The notes beneath the pieces were generated by a model. That model ran no database searches and was not told the DNA's origin. It worked only from the letters and a program-made list of their open reading frames with translations. From contig NZ_CP110005.1 in assembly GCF_025947225.1 (NCBI RefSeq), forward strand, positions 1,116,001 to 1,180,000: a stretch of 64,000 bases of DNA, written 5' to 3'. Made by a program: the position numbers and the translations under genes. Within the stretch, counting starts at the first letter, position 1; each line of letters begins with the position of its first letter. Below are positions 26,760 to 36,825 of the stretch, piece by piece. This DNA is from Flavobacterium sp. N2270 (GTDB taxonomy: Bacteria; Bacteroidota; Bacteroidia; Flavobacteriales; Flavobacteriaceae).

Positions 26760-27944
26760 TTAAGCTAAAGCTTGTTTTATTCTGCGCATTGCCTCGACTA
26801 ATAATTCTTCGCTTGTAGCATAAGAGAATCTAATGCAGTCTGGATTTCCAAAAGCTTCTCCAGTAACTGTAGCTACATTAGCTTCAGCTAAAAGATACAT
26901 TGAGAAATCAGTAGCATTTTCAATTTTGGTTCCGTTTAAGGTTTTTCCAAAAAATGATGAAACATCTGGGAAAACATAAAATGCGCCTTCTGGAACGTTG
27001 ATTTTTAATCCTGGAATTTCTTTAATTAATCCAACGACTAAATCACGTCTTTTATGAAATGCTTCCACCATGTAATTTAATACCTTTGGATCTGCTTCAA
27101 CAGCGGCAATAGTAGCGCGTTGTGCAATAGAATTTGCTCCACTAGTTACTTGTCCTTGAATTTTTGTACATGCTTTTGCAATAAATTCTGGTGCACCAAT
27201 GTAACCAATTCTCCAACCTGTCATAGCAAATGCTTTGGCAACACCATTAACAGTAATTGTTTTTTCTAACATTCCTGGAATAGATGCAATACTGCAAAAT
27301 GTTCCAGTGAAGTTAATATGTTCATAGATTTCATCAGAAACTACGTATATGTTTGGATGTTTTTCTAATACTTTAGCTAAAGCAGTTAATTCTTCTCTAC
27401 TGTAAACTGAACCACTTGGGTTACAAGGAGAACTGTACCAAATCATTTTCGTTTTTGGAGTAATTGCTTTTTCTAATTGTTCTGCTGTAATTTTAAAATC
27501 GGTATCAATTGAAGTTGGTACTTCCACAGGAACTCCACCAGAAAGTTTAATAATTTCGTAATAAGAAACCCAATAAGGAGCTGGAAGAATAACTTCGTCT
27601 CCTTCATTTAGCATTACTTGCGCAATATTATATAAAGATTGTTTTGCTCCAGTAGATACAACAATATTAGAAGGCTTATAATCTAAATCATTATCTCTTT
27701 TAAATTTTTTGCAAATAGCTTCTTTAAGTTCTACATATCCATCAACTGGTGTATATGTACTATAGTTTTCATCAATTGCTTTTTTTGCAGCTTCTTTAAT
27801 GAAGTCAGGAGTATTAAAATCAGGCTCACCTAAGCTAAGACTGATAATATCTTTTCCTTGCGCTTTTAATTCTCTTGCTAAAGCAGCCATTGCTAAAGTT
27901 TGAGAAGTAGATAAATTATTAATTCTATCAGATAATGGATTCAT
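26760..27944 (-). CDS. Class I aminotransferase, aspartate aminotransferase-like (type Ib)
   Basis: A 394-aa PLP enzyme. It has SLGEPDFNTPDF, PVDGYVELKEAI, STGAKQSLYN, PAPYWVSYYE, SSPCNPSGSVYSREEL, SDEIYEHI, the PLP lysine in NGVAKAFAMTGWRIGY (about residue 236), SGANSIAQRA and the substrate carboxylate Arg in IRFSYA. This set fits the type Ib aspartate aminotransferases (AspC/AspB), which move amino groups between aspartate and 2-oxoglutarate; related prephenate aminotransferases look alike, so the substrate is not certain. Confidence 0.92.
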   Translation of the reverse strand: MNPLSDRINNLSTSQTLAMAALARELKAQGKDIISLSLGEPDFNTPDFIKEAAKKAIDENYSTYTPVDGYVELKEAICKKFKRDNDLDYKPSNIVVSTGAKQSLYNIAQVMLNEGDEVILPAPYWVSYYEIIKLSGGVPVEVPTSIDTDFKITAEQLEKAITPKTKMIWYSSPCNPSGSVYSREELTALAKVLEKHPNIYVVSDEIYEHINFTGTFCSIASIPGMLEKTITVNGVAKAFAMTGWRIGYIGAPEFIAKACTKIQGQVTSGANSIAQRATIAAVEADPKVLNYMVEAFHKRRDLVVGLIKEIPGLKINVPEGAFYVFPDVSSFFGKTLNGTKIENATDFSMYLLAEANVATVTGEAFGNPDCIRFSYATSEELLVEAMRRIKQALA

Positions 27945-27965
27945 TGTGCAGTTGTAGTTATGAAT

Positions 27966-29069
27966 TTATGCTAATTGTGGTTTTTGTCCTAAATCTTTTA
28001 AATGTTTGAAATGTGCAATTACTGCACTTGTCATTGTTTTGTATTCATGATATGGTAAATTACATTCTGCTGCAGTTTGTTTTACAAATTCAGCAATTTT
28101 ATCATAATGAATGTGACTAATGTTTGGGAATATATGGTGTTCAATTTGGTGGTTTAACCCTCCTGTGTACCAGTTTACCAGCCAGTTTTTTGGAGCAAAA
28201 TTTACGGTTGTAAATAATTGATGTACAGCCCAAGTATTTTCAATTTCACCATTTTCAGAAGGTTGTGGATTCGTTGTTTCATCGATAATGTGTGCTAATT
28301 GAAATACAACACTTAATATTAACCCAGCCACATAATGCATAACAAAAAAGCCTATTAAAACTTTCCACCATACTACTCCTACCACCATTGGGATTACCAG
28401 CCAAACTGAAAAATAAATAATTTTTGTAATTACTAAAGTTGTCCAAAGGATTTTTGGGCTTTTAGCTTCTCCATAAGATAATTTTCTTTTTAAATAACAA
28501 GCCATTTGTTTAAAATCAGTAGTAAGCGACCAATTGAAAGTCAATAAACCGTATAAAAATATAGAATAATAATGTTGAAATTTATGAAACTTCTCCCATT
28601 TTGCTGTCTTTGTAAAACGAATTACACGACCTGCATCTAGATCTTCATCATGACCGGGAATATTTGTATATGTATGGTGTAATACATTGTGTTGAACTTG
28701 CCAGTTGTAAACATTTCCGGCAAGAATATAAATACTTCCTCCCATAAATTTATTTACCCATTTTTTTGTTGAGTACGCTCCGTGATTTCCATCATGCATT
28801 ACATTCATCCCAATACCTGCCATTCCAATACCTAAAACGATTGATAATAAAATAAAAATACCAAAATGAATTTTAGGGGAAGCAATTATAATAAAATATG
28901 GAGCTATGAAAAGTGTAAAAAGTATAATTGTTTTTAAATATAGTTTCCAGTTACCTGTTCTTTTAATATTATTCTCTTTGAAATATTCGTTAACTCTTTT
29001 ATTTAAAGTTCTAAAAAACTTAGTGTCGTCTTTTTTTGAAAAAATAGGGGTGTTTGTATTCATAATCAA
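27966..29069 (-). CDS. Membrane fatty-acid desaturase (acyl-lipid/acyl-CoA type)
   Basis: A 367-aa integral membrane di-iron desaturase. The three histidine boxes are HDGNH (92-96), HNVLHH (127-132) and NHQIEHHIFPN near residue 305. The Gln in place of the first His of the third box is typical of front-end (delta-5/delta-6-like) desaturases, but the cytochrome b5 domain often fused to them is absent. At least four hydrophobic segments surround the boxes. It introduces double bonds into membrane fatty acids, probably for fluidity. Either of two in-frame ATGs (29069 or 29063) could be used. Confidence 0.92.
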   Translation of the reverse strand: MIMNTNTPIFSKKDDTKFFRTLNKRVNEYFKENNIKRTGNWKLYLKTIILFTLFIAPYFIIIASPKIHFGIFILLSIVLGIGMAGIGMNVMHDGNHGAYSTKKWVNKFMGGSIYILAGNVYNWQVQHNVLHHTYTNIPGHDEDLDAGRVIRFTKTAKWEKFHKFQHYYSIFLYGLLTFNWSLTTDFKQMACYLKRKLSYGEAKSPKILWTTLVITKIIYFSVWLVIPMVVGVVWWKVLIGFFVMHYVAGLILSVVFQLAHIIDETTNPQPSENGEIENTWAVHQLFTTVNFAPKNWLVNWYTGGLNHQIEHHIFPNISHIHYDKIAEFVKQTAAECNLPYHEYKTMTSAVIAHFKHLKDLGQKPQLA

Positions 29070-29174
29070 AATGATTTATTTGCTTCAAAGGTAATAATAT
29101 TCTTTTTGAGCTTTGCTAAATTTTTCAAATAAAATGTTAATCTAAATAAGTACTTTTGTTAAAAATTATAAATA

Positions 29175-29804
29175 ATGGAACTTTTATTAAGTTATTTTCC
29201 TCATTTGACTGAGATTCAAATAAAACAATTTCAAGATTTACAAAAATTGTATGAAGATTGGAATGCAAAAATCAATGTAATTTCTAGAAAAGATATAGAT
29301 GAATTATATACCCGTCATATATTACATTCTTTAGGAATTGTAAAAATATTAGAATTTAAACCTGGTTCTAGAATTATGGATGTAGGAACAGGTGGTGGTT
29401 TTCCTGGAATTCCATTGGCCATCATGCATCCTGAGGTTGATTTTTATTTAATTGATGTAATTGCAAAAAAAATAAAAGTGGTAAATGAGGTGGCTACTGC
29501 ATTAGGTTTAAAAAATGTAAAAGCTGAACAAAAGCGAGCTGAATTAGTAAAAGATAATTTTGATTTTATTGTAAGTAGAGCCGTTACTAATATGCCTGAT
29601 TTTGTTGATTGGGTGGCTGATAAAGTAAAGAAAGAATCGAAACACGAATTAAAAAATGGAATCTTATATTTAAAAGGCGGCGATTTAACAGAAGAACTTG
29701 CTTCTTTTCCCAATGCTACTCAATACGATCTTTCTGATTTTTTTAAGGAAGAATTTTTCGAAACAAAAAAAGTGGTGCATTTACCACTTAAATTTAAGAA
29801 ATAA
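29175..29804 (+). CDS. rsmG: 16S rRNA (guanine527-N7)-methyltransferase
   Basis: A 209-aa SAM-dependent methyltransferase modifying G527 of 16S rRNA in the 530 loop. The signature is IMDVGTGGGFPGIPLAIMHP (residues about 68-87), preceded by WNAKINVISRKDIDELYTRHILHSL and followed by VVNEVATALGL and the SRAVTNMPDFVDW block. Length is standard. Single gene followed by a strong terminator. Confidence 0.96.
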   Translation: MELLLSYFPHLTEIQIKQFQDLQKLYEDWNAKINVISRKDIDELYTRHILHSLGIVKILEFKPGSRIMDVGTGGGFPGIPLAIMHPEVDFYLIDVIAKKIKVVNEVATALGLKNVKAEQKRAELVKDNFDFIVSRAVTNMPDFVDWVADKVKKESKHELKNGILYLKGGDLTEELASFPNATQYDLSDFFKEEFFETKKVVHLPLKFKK

Positions 29805-29838
29805 AAAAAAGCCCTTTCAGTTCGAAAGGGCTTTTTTT
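29803..29838. terminator. Bidirectional terminator between rsmG and the secreted hydrolase gene
   Basis: A perfect stem AAAAGCCCTTTC / GAAAGGGCTTTT with a 5-base loop, A-rich and T-rich on the two sides, filling the gap between convergent stops at 29804 and 29840. Confidence 0.9.
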
Positions 29839-29839
29839 G

Positions 29840-32800
29840 TTAGAAGATTACCTTCTTTTTGACTGTTTTTCCATTTATGTCTTCAATTTGAAGTAATAAA
29901 ACAGTGTTTGTTTTTTTAAGGCTTTTTATTTGGTGTTCTTGGTTGTTAATGTTGTTTTGAGTTATTAATAACCTTCCTAAAGTGTCATACACTTTAATTA
30001 ATTTGATATTTGTGTTTGAACTGTTTACATTAAGAATATTGTTATTCTCAAACACAAGAACTGAATTATCATTGAATATGTTTTCTGAATTTGACAAAAG
30101 ACTATTTTTATATACAATCTCAAATCTATTATTGAATTCGCCAATTGCTGAATTAAACGTATAATTGCCTTCGTTTAAATTTTGAACAATTCCGTTGCTC
30201 TTATCTTTCAAGAAGATGGTTTGATTTTGTTCAAATAAACCATCAAAATCTCCTAAGCTTATTATAAATGTTCCAACGTTCTCTGTTTTAAAACCTAAAG
30301 GAACAATATCTTCATCAGTAAAAGGTAATCCTTTTGCTTGAATAACGTAACTTTCATCGTTTAATAAACTATAAATTGAGCTAGAACCATTGTTTAATAG
30401 TTTACCATCATAGCCTAAATCAAAATCATTAGTTGCATTTTCTGTATAACCAATTAGTACTTGATTGTGTGATTTGTCTGTTTCAGATAAATTAAGCCAG
30501 AACCTATGTTTCTCTTCGTTGTTAAGACTAACGGTTGAAGCATTTCTATTTACAAATAAATTATTACTTGTTTTATTTCTCATACTATTTGTAAAGTACA
30601 TTGGTCCGGTTGCTAAAGAATTGATGTAAAAACCTTGTCCTGTTTGTACATATGTGTCAGGAATTAATGAACCATTTACTGCTGCAGTTCCACCAGTAAG
30701 GTTTCGCGTTGCAAAATTATTTAAAGTGTATACTCCACCCGTTGGAGCATTAGTGTTTGTCCAAAAATATAATGTACCATCAATAGTATTAGTGTTTCCA
30801 ACAATAAACTCTTGAATGTTTAAAGGAGAAGGATAAGGATTTCCAATTAAATTGTAACCTAAACCTGTTCCTCCATTAATAATGTTAATATTTGTTCTTC
30901 CATTATAAGGCGTTCCCGTAAATTTTCCATTCCAACTAGTTATTGTTGATGGCATTGTGTTTTCAGCTCGAATTAAATATCCGTTACCTGCAGAAAAACT
31001 ATTTGTAGAAGGATCTATACTTGAATAAGCTGTTGGTGTTGTTGTTCCGGTAGGAATATATTGGTAAAACCTATTGCTTAAGGTTGCTGGAGAAAACGAT
31101 AATAAGTTTTGATTTGCAACTGGTGAAGACCAACCAACATAATCTTGTCTTTTTAATGATATGGTTTTGTTTACTTCAACATTACCAGTATTTTCTAATT
31201 CTTCAATTTGATAAATATTTGCATTGTTAGCCATTGCTAATTTTGCTCCTGTTGCAACTGTTATTTTTCCTCTTACTGTTATGTCGTGTCCAGATTGAAA
31301 ATTAACTACAGCTGTTCCTGTTACAGAGATTGAGCATGCTTCAATATCTGAAGAAGATGTGTAATTTCCAGAGAAAGCAACTTGCTTATCTTTTGCTGGT
31401 AAGCCATTACTCCATGTTGTTCCATTCCATGTAGTAATAGAAGTGCATTTCAATTGTGGGTTTGTTATTTCGTCAAATGCAAATACAACGTTGTTTGGAG
31501 TTAATGTAACATGAAATTCGTTTGCTGTTGGAATATAATATGCGTCAAAAGCTGTTGTAGTACTTGATGTTATATTAGAGTACCAGTTATTAGTTGACGT
31601 AATTCCTAATGAACTTTGTGCAGGAATGAAATTAAATCGTTTAATAGTCATTGCATTTAAAAAACGGGTTAAAGTTGGATTGTCTCCTGCAGAATCTGCT
31701 AATCCTTCTATATCAAACATTCCTCCCGGCGCAGAATCTAAACCAGCAGTGTAGCTAAAAGATCTTGCGTTTGTTTGACCAGTTCCAATTGTAGCCCAAA
31801 AAAAAGTCCAAAGTTGTTTCCGTACTCTACTTACTCTGCTGTTGCCGTTAGCTGCAGGTGTGAAATTTAAATCTAAAAGTGCTCTTGTGAAACCAGAACT
31901 ATCAGGTACATCTAGCCCGTTTAATACTGTCATTCCAGGGGTTCCTGTCATTGAACCGTTATTTGCACCATTTGAAATGGCTATGTTTCTACAGTTTTGC
32001 GGAAACCCGATAGTGTTTAATTCGTTTTGAAATATGTTTCTGTGAGTTGGATGTCCTGTTGGTAATAATGAAGCGCTTGAAGTATTAAAATCGGTTAAAC
32101 TACCGCTTTGTAAATGTCCTTCAAAATGATCGATAAGCATTTGTCTTGCAGCTGGACTTTTTAACATTGAATCTACAATTGCTCTAACTGTTAGGTCAGA
32201 AATATCTCCGTCATAAGCTATATAATTGAACATGTGTTGCATTCCAATTGGAACATTTGCTCCTAAATGTGGAGAATCAAAAGATAACCACAAACGTGTT
32301 TTGTGATCCATTCCGTTCATTTCCATATAGCGTAAAGCCATTCTTGAAATTAACCCTCCCATACTTGGTCCAATAATTACTAACTCTTGGTCTCCAACTT
32401 TATTAGCATTTATATAATTAATTAGTTCAATTAATACTCGCGCATTTCGTTGTATATAATCTACACCTCCGTCAACGTTTGTTAAGCCGTCTGGTCTTGT
32501 GTAAATGGGAAAATTTAATACAACAACATCGTATCCTTCATTTCTCACAGATTCCCCTAAGTTTTGAACAGGTGAGCCGTAATTTAAAAGCGAATAAATG
32601 CTTGGAACATTTCTCCCGTCTGCAGGATCAAAACCATCTAAAATTATAATTGGCTTATCTAATAAACCTGCTTCATGGTCGTAGTAAATCTGGAATTCAC
32701 CTACTCCAGCATGTGCAGAAGTTTCATTAACTCCTTGGTATGTTAATGAAGAGGTTATGCTTGTTAATGGTGTTATTGTTGATGGTGATCTTTGAGAAAT

Positions 32801-33523
32801 ATTTTCATTTCTATTTAAAGGAATAGCTTTTTCTTCAACAGTAATTGTGTTGCTATGTCTAAAAACTTCTCCATTAGTAAGTGTTATTCTAAAATCTATA
32901 GTTTTTTTACCAATAGAGTTGTAATTAATAGTAATAGATTTGTTTTCAATTATTCTTTGCCAACCTTGTTCGTTATTGAAGTTAATTTCAATTTTAGAAA
33001 TATTTTTTTGAGTAGTGTTAAAAACAAAGTCACTATCTAAAATAAAAGTAACATTAGTCCCTTTGAACTTGTTAATTAAAGGTGATGCAATTCCTATAGA
33101 GTACTTGTCAAAATAATCAATTGAAGTATCTGTAATCTCGTACTGATTGTTTGAATTAAGATGAAGTTGATTGTTTGTTTTTATCTCTGGTTTAATTGAC
33201 TCGAATTCGCTAATTAATAGAGATAATGGAACGTATTTTTTTGCAATACCGAGTTGAGATTCTTTTTCTAAAACTTCTAATTCAGGGAGACGCTTTAAAT
33301 AATCAGCTCTTTGCATTTCATAATACACTTGCATGTAGTATAAATGCTCAATACCTTCTTTTTTTATGTTAGTTGCTTCAGAAATTGGTGCAACTTGATT
33401 GTACAATATTTTAGTATCTGTATAGTTTTTTAATAACTCAAACATGTTCTCTGGGTTAGAGTTTTTTTGAGCGTACGCAAAACTTACAATAAAAATGGTT
33501 AATAATGTTGTAATTTTTTTCAT
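29840..33523 (-). CDS. Secreted alpha/beta-hydrolase with T9SS type A sorting domain
   Basis: A 1227-aa exported protein. The frame could extend to 33559, but the ATG at 33523 starts a clean signal peptide (MKKITTLLTIFIVSFAYAQ). An alpha/beta-hydrolase domain lies at about residues 280-550: IIILDGFDPADGR, VVVLNFP, and the nucleophile elbow GPSMGG near residue 384, so it may be a lipase or esterase. A beta-rich region follows (WNGTTWSNGLP, FSGNYTSSSDIEACSI). The last 80 residues form a type A T9SS sorting domain: IKLIKVYDTLGRLLI ... KTNTVLLLQIEDINGKTVKKKV. It should leave the cell through T9SS. Confidence 0.88.
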   Translation of the reverse strand: MKKITTLLTIFIVSFAYAQKNSNPENMFELLKNYTDTKILYNQVAPISEATNIKKEGIEHLYYMQVYYEMQRADYLKRLPELEVLEKESQLGIAKKYVPLSLLISEFESIKPEIKTNNQLHLNSNNQYEITDTSIDYFDKYSIGIASPLINKFKGTNVTFILDSDFVFNTTQKNISKIEINFNNEQGWQRIIENKSITINYNSIGKKTIDFRITLTNGEVFRHSNTITVEEKAIPLNRNENISQRSPSTITPLTSITSSLTYQGVNETSAHAGVGEFQIYYDHEAGLLDKPIIILDGFDPADGRNVPSIYSLLNYGSPVQNLGESVRNEGYDVVVLNFPIYTRPDGLTNVDGGVDYIQRNARVLIELINYINANKVGDQELVIIGPSMGGLISRMALRYMEMNGMDHKTRLWLSFDSPHLGANVPIGMQHMFNYIAYDGDISDLTVRAIVDSMLKSPAARQMLIDHFEGHLQSGSLTDFNTSSASLLPTGHPTHRNIFQNELNTIGFPQNCRNIAISNGANNGSMTGTPGMTVLNGLDVPDSSGFTRALLDLNFTPAANGNSRVSRVRKQLWTFFWATIGTGQTNARSFSYTAGLDSAPGGMFDIEGLADSAGDNPTLTRFLNAMTIKRFNFIPAQSSLGITSTNNWYSNITSSTTTAFDAYYIPTANEFHVTLTPNNVVFAFDEITNPQLKCTSITTWNGTTWSNGLPAKDKQVAFSGNYTSSSDIEACSISVTGTAVVNFQSGHDITVRGKITVATGAKLAMANNANIYQIEELENTGNVEVNKTISLKRQDYVGWSSPVANQNLLSFSPATLSNRFYQYIPTGTTTPTAYSSIDPSTNSFSAGNGYLIRAENTMPSTITSWNGKFTGTPYNGRTNINIINGGTGLGYNLIGNPYPSPLNIQEFIVGNTNTIDGTLYFWTNTNAPTGGVYTLNNFATRNLTGGTAAVNGSLIPDTYVQTGQGFYINSLATGPMYFTNSMRNKTSNNLFVNRNASTVSLNNEEKHRFWLNLSETDKSHNQVLIGYTENATNDFDLGYDGKLLNNGSSSIYSLLNDESYVIQAKGLPFTDEDIVPLGFKTENVGTFIISLGDFDGLFEQNQTIFLKDKSNGIVQNLNEGNYTFNSAIGEFNNRFEIVYKNSLLSNSENIFNDNSVLVFENNNILNVNSSNTNIKLIKVYDTLGRLLITQNNINNQEHQIKSLKKTNTVLLLQIEDINGKTVKKKVIF

Positions 33524-33651
33524 AAATAGTCTAAATTTTACAATTTTATATGCATGCATATAAAATTCTTGAACAATTTATAAAATTTTTATGATTTTTT
33601 TATGCTTTTCGAAAAAAAACGTTAAAATGTTGAGAATTGTCGATAAGAGTC

Positions 33652-33683
33652 AAAAAAAAGCTTGTCAGAAATGACAAGCTTTA
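33652..33683 (-). terminator. Terminator after pruA
   Basis: A perfect 11-bp stem (33657-33667 AAAGCTTGTCA with 33672-33682) with a GAAA loop, and an A run at 33652-33659 that is a T tract on the minus strand. Confidence 0.85.
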
Positions 33684-33698
33684 GTTTTTTTTTAAGAA

Positions 33699-35324
33699 TT
33701 ATCCTAAGAAAGGGTAACTATAATGTTCAGGTGTTACAAAAGTTTCTTTGATGGTTCTTGGAGAAACCCATCTTAAAAGATTTAAAATAGAACCTGCTTT
33801 ATCATTTGTTCCTGATGAACGTGCACCGCCAAATGGCTGACAACCTACAACGGCTCCAGTTGGTTTGTCATTAATGTAAAAATTACCTGCACAGTTTTGT
33901 AAAGCAACAGTTGCTTCTTCAATTGCATATCTACATCCGCTAAATACAGCTCCAGTTAAGGCATATTCAGAAGTTTCGTCTACTAGTTTTAATGTTTCAG
34001 CCCATTTAGCATCTTCATATATATATAGAGTAACAACAGGTCCGAATAATTCTGTTTCAATAGTTTTGTATTTTGGATTTGTAGTTACGATAACTGTTGG
34101 TTCAATAAAGTAACCTTTAGATTTATCGTAGTTTCCTCCAACAATAATTTCTGCATCACTATCTTTCTTAGCTTGGTCAATATAGCTTGCTAATTTGTCA
34201 AATGAACCTTCATGAATTACAGCTGTAATGAAATTTTTCATATCTGCAGGAGAACCCATTTTCATCGATTTTACATCTGCAATTAATTGCTCTTTTGCAG
34301 CTGGCCACATACTTTGTGGAATGTAAACTCTTGAAGCTGCACTACATTTTTGTCCTTGGAACTCAAAAGCACCTCTTGTAATCCCGGTAACAACTTGTTT
34401 TACATTTGCAGAAGGATGAGCGACGATAAAGTCTTTCCCTCCAGTTTCCCCAACAATTCTTGGATATGTTTTATAGTTGTGAATGTTTCCTCCAATTTTT
34501 GCCCATAAGTCTTTAAATACATGAGTTGATCCTGTGAAATGTAATCCGGCGAAATCTGGACTAGCTAAAACAGTTTCAGTCACCATAACAGGGTCACCGT
34601 AAATTACGTTAATAACACCGTCTGGTACTCCAGCTTCTTTAAAAATATCAATAATAACTTTCGCAGAGAATATTTGACTGTCACTTGGTTTCCAAACAAC
34701 AACATTACCCATCATAGCCGCACTAGCTGGTAAGTTTGCAGCAATTGCTGTAAAGTTAAATGGAGTAATAGCGTAAACAAAACCTTCTAAAGGTCTGTGC
34801 TCAACTCTGTTCCATGTTGTAGAGTCAGAACCAGGTTGTTCTTTATAAATTTGAGTCATATATTCTACGTTAAAACGTAAGAAGTCAATTAACTCACAAG
34901 AAGCGTCAATTTCAGCTTGGTGAATCGTTTTTGATTGCGCAATCATTGTTGCCGCATTAATTTTTGCACGATATGGTCCTGCAATTAATTCGGCAGCTTT
35001 TAAGAAAATTGCAGCTCTACTTTCCCAAGACATTGCTGCCCATTTAGTTCTAGATTCAAGTGCATTGCTTATTGCTTTTTCAACATGCGATTTTTCAGCT
35101 AAATGATAAGTACCTACAATATGTTGGTGGTCATGGGGAGCTGACATTGTTCTTGTGTTTCCAGTTCTTATTTCTTCAGAACCAATATATAATGGGACGT
35201 CAATTGTTGTGTTCCACATTTCATCATAAGCGGTTAATACGCGGTCTCTTTCTGGTGTGCCAGGAGCGTAAGATTTTACAGGCTCATTAACTGCTTTAGG
35301 AACATTAAAAAATCCTTTTGACAT
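33699..35324 (-). CDS. pruA: L-glutamate gamma-semialdehyde (P5C) dehydrogenase
   Basis: A 541-aa aldehyde dehydrogenase of the P5C type, performing the second step of proline degradation to glutamate with NAD. Visible are AITPFNFTAIAANLPAS, VWKPSDSQIFSAKV, FTGSTHVFKDLW, the general-base Glu in IVGETGGKDF, the nucleophile Cys in FQGQKCSAASRVY, and INDKPTGAVVGCQPFGG near the C-terminus. Length matches stand-alone P5C dehydrogenases of Bacteroidota. No proline dehydrogenase gene is adjacent. It has a strong terminator. Confidence 0.95.
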   Translation of the reverse strand: MSKGFFNVPKAVNEPVKSYAPGTPERDRVLTAYDEMWNTTIDVPLYIGSEEIRTGNTRTMSAPHDHQHIVGTYHLAEKSHVEKAISNALESRTKWAAMSWESRAAIFLKAAELIAGPYRAKINAATMIAQSKTIHQAEIDASCELIDFLRFNVEYMTQIYKEQPGSDSTTWNRVEHRPLEGFVYAITPFNFTAIAANLPASAAMMGNVVVWKPSDSQIFSAKVIIDIFKEAGVPDGVINVIYGDPVMVTETVLASPDFAGLHFTGSTHVFKDLWAKIGGNIHNYKTYPRIVGETGGKDFIVAHPSANVKQVVTGITRGAFEFQGQKCSAASRVYIPQSMWPAAKEQLIADVKSMKMGSPADMKNFITAVIHEGSFDKLASYIDQAKKDSDAEIIVGGNYDKSKGYFIEPTVIVTTNPKYKTIETELFGPVVTLYIYEDAKWAETLKLVDETSEYALTGAVFSGCRYAIEEATVALQNCAGNFYINDKPTGAVVGCQPFGGARSSGTNDKAGSILNLLRWVSPRTIKETFVTPEHYSYPFLG

Positions 35325-35425
35325 AATATTATTTTTAAGAATTATTAAATTTTTTGCAATGCAAATTTAATAAAAAATAATCGAATCTCAGGTAACTTTA
35401 GTAGCAGAGTTTTGAATCTAAAATA

Positions 35426-35812
35426 TTAATTTAGAGCGAATGGAGCGCTAAATTTAAAAGTAGGTATTATTACTTTAAAGCTTTTTGTTGAAGTAAAGTT
35501 AATCATATTATAAAACCCATTCATCGCTCCAATGGGAGATGATAATAAGCAACCTGAAGAGTAAGTATGAGACTCACCTGGTTTAATAACGGGTTTTTTG
35601 CCAACTACACCTTCGCCATCTACAATTTCTTTATTATTTAAAGCGTCGTAAATTTCCCAATGTCTTGAGTTTAGTTGAACTGAATCTTTGCTTTGGTTGT
35701 CTATTGTTATTTGGTAACTAAAAGCAAAATGAATTTTGTAGTTTTTGAAGTATGTTCCTTCAAAACTAGTTAATACAGAAATTTTTATACCTTTTGTTAT
35801 TTGTGTTACCAT
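35426..35812 (-). CDS. apaG: ApaG-family protein
   Basis: A 128-aa single-domain protein with an immunoglobulin-like beta fold. The family pattern runs from ITKGIKISVLTSFEG through HFAFSYQITIDNQS, VQLNSRHWEIYDA, VDGEGVVGKKPVIKPGESHTY and SSGCLLSSPIGAMNGFY. ApaG proteins have been linked to magnesium/cobalt resistance in enterobacteria, but the biochemical function is open. It starts right after the DUF3667 stop (no gap) and belongs to a three-gene run with it and the plug protein. Confidence 0.93.
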   Translation of the reverse strand: MVTQITKGIKISVLTSFEGTYFKNYKIHFAFSYQITIDNQSKDSVQLNSRHWEIYDALNNKEIVDGEGVVGKKPVIKPGESHTYSSGCLLSSPIGAMNGFYNMINFTSTKSFKVIIPTFKFSAPFALN

Positions 35813-36823
35813 TTAGAAAAATAGTATTGATGTAAATAAGATTAATGATATGGTTATTATAATAATTGGATAAAATAATAAATTCAAAAGTACAAATTTA
35901 AATATTGTTTTCCAACGTTGATTTTCATAAAAATATCTTAAAGATTTGTACAGATATATTGGGAATAAGATTAAAAATGAGCCAATTAGTATGATTTCAT
36001 ATAAGTTATTTGAAATAAAACTCAATAATGTATTGATGAAAAGAATAATAAATAAAAAGGTGTAAAAAGTGTAAGTAAATACTAAATGATCTGCAAAATT
36101 GTATTTTTTGGTATAAAAAACTAACCAGAATATTAAAGTAATAAATGGTAAAGAGATAAAAATAAGAAAAGGTAATTTAGAAATAAAATAATCTCCAATT
36201 TCTCTTTTTAAATTATTTGATTTTAAACTTTGGGCTTTATTGTATAAAAATCGATTGAGTCTATTGTCTTTGTATTGAAGGTTTTTAAATGCTTCTTTTG
36301 AAGTGTGATTTGAATTTTTTAAAGAGTAGTTTCTAAAAGAAGTTATTTGGTAATAATATACATCAATAATAGAAGTGCTGTCTTTTAATATTTCTTTAGA
36401 TGTATAGATAGAATCAGTATGAAACTTTTTGCTTAAAACAAAATCATCAGCTTTGGTTTCTGTACTTGATGAATTCCTGTTTGCCTTGGCAGATGAGTTT
36501 TCGTGAATATTATCAATAATAAAAAACAGTATTGTAATGCTTAAAAACAATCTAAATGGATTTGCAAATGTTTGTCTTTTTCCATCTACAATTTGCTTAG
36601 CTACAAAGCCTGGTTTTGAAAATAAAAAGTAGAATGTGTTTCTTAGTTTTGAATCGTAAGCATAAAAATTAGAAAAAAATTCTTCAAAGAAATCTGAAAC
36701 GGTAATTTTTTTAGTAGAATTTAATTGGCCGCAATAATGACAATATTTCTCACTTACATCTAACGGTGTGTTGCAGTTTAAGCATTTGTCGCTTCTGTAA
36801 GACTGGTCTTTTCTTTTGGTCAT
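35813..36823 (-). CDS. DUF3667 zinc-ribbon membrane protein
   Basis: A 336-aa protein. An N-terminal zinc ribbon (CLNCNTPLDVSEKYCHYCGQ, residues about 16-35) is followed by the DUF3667 core FFSNFYAYDSKLRNTFYFLF, KPGFVAKQIVDGKRQ and FANPFRLFLSITILFF. At least five hydrophobic segments follow, so the rest sits in the inner membrane. Function unknown. It begins 2 bases after the plug gene and runs into apaG without a gap, indicating a single transcript for all three. Confidence 0.88.
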   Translation of the reverse strand: MTKRKDQSYRSDKCLNCNTPLDVSEKYCHYCGQLNSTKKITVSDFFEEFFSNFYAYDSKLRNTFYFLFSKPGFVAKQIVDGKRQTFANPFRLFLSITILFFIIDNIHENSSAKANRNSSSTETKADDFVLSKKFHTDSIYTSKEILKDSTSIIDVYYYQITSFRNYSLKNSNHTSKEAFKNLQYKDNRLNRFLYNKAQSLKSNNLKREIGDYFISKLPFLIFISLPFITLIFWLVFYTKKYNFADHLVFTYTFYTFLFIILFINTLLSFISNNLYEIILIGSFLILFPIYLYKSLRYFYENQRWKTIFKFVLLNLLFYPIIIITISLILFTSILFF

Positions 36824-36825
36824 TT

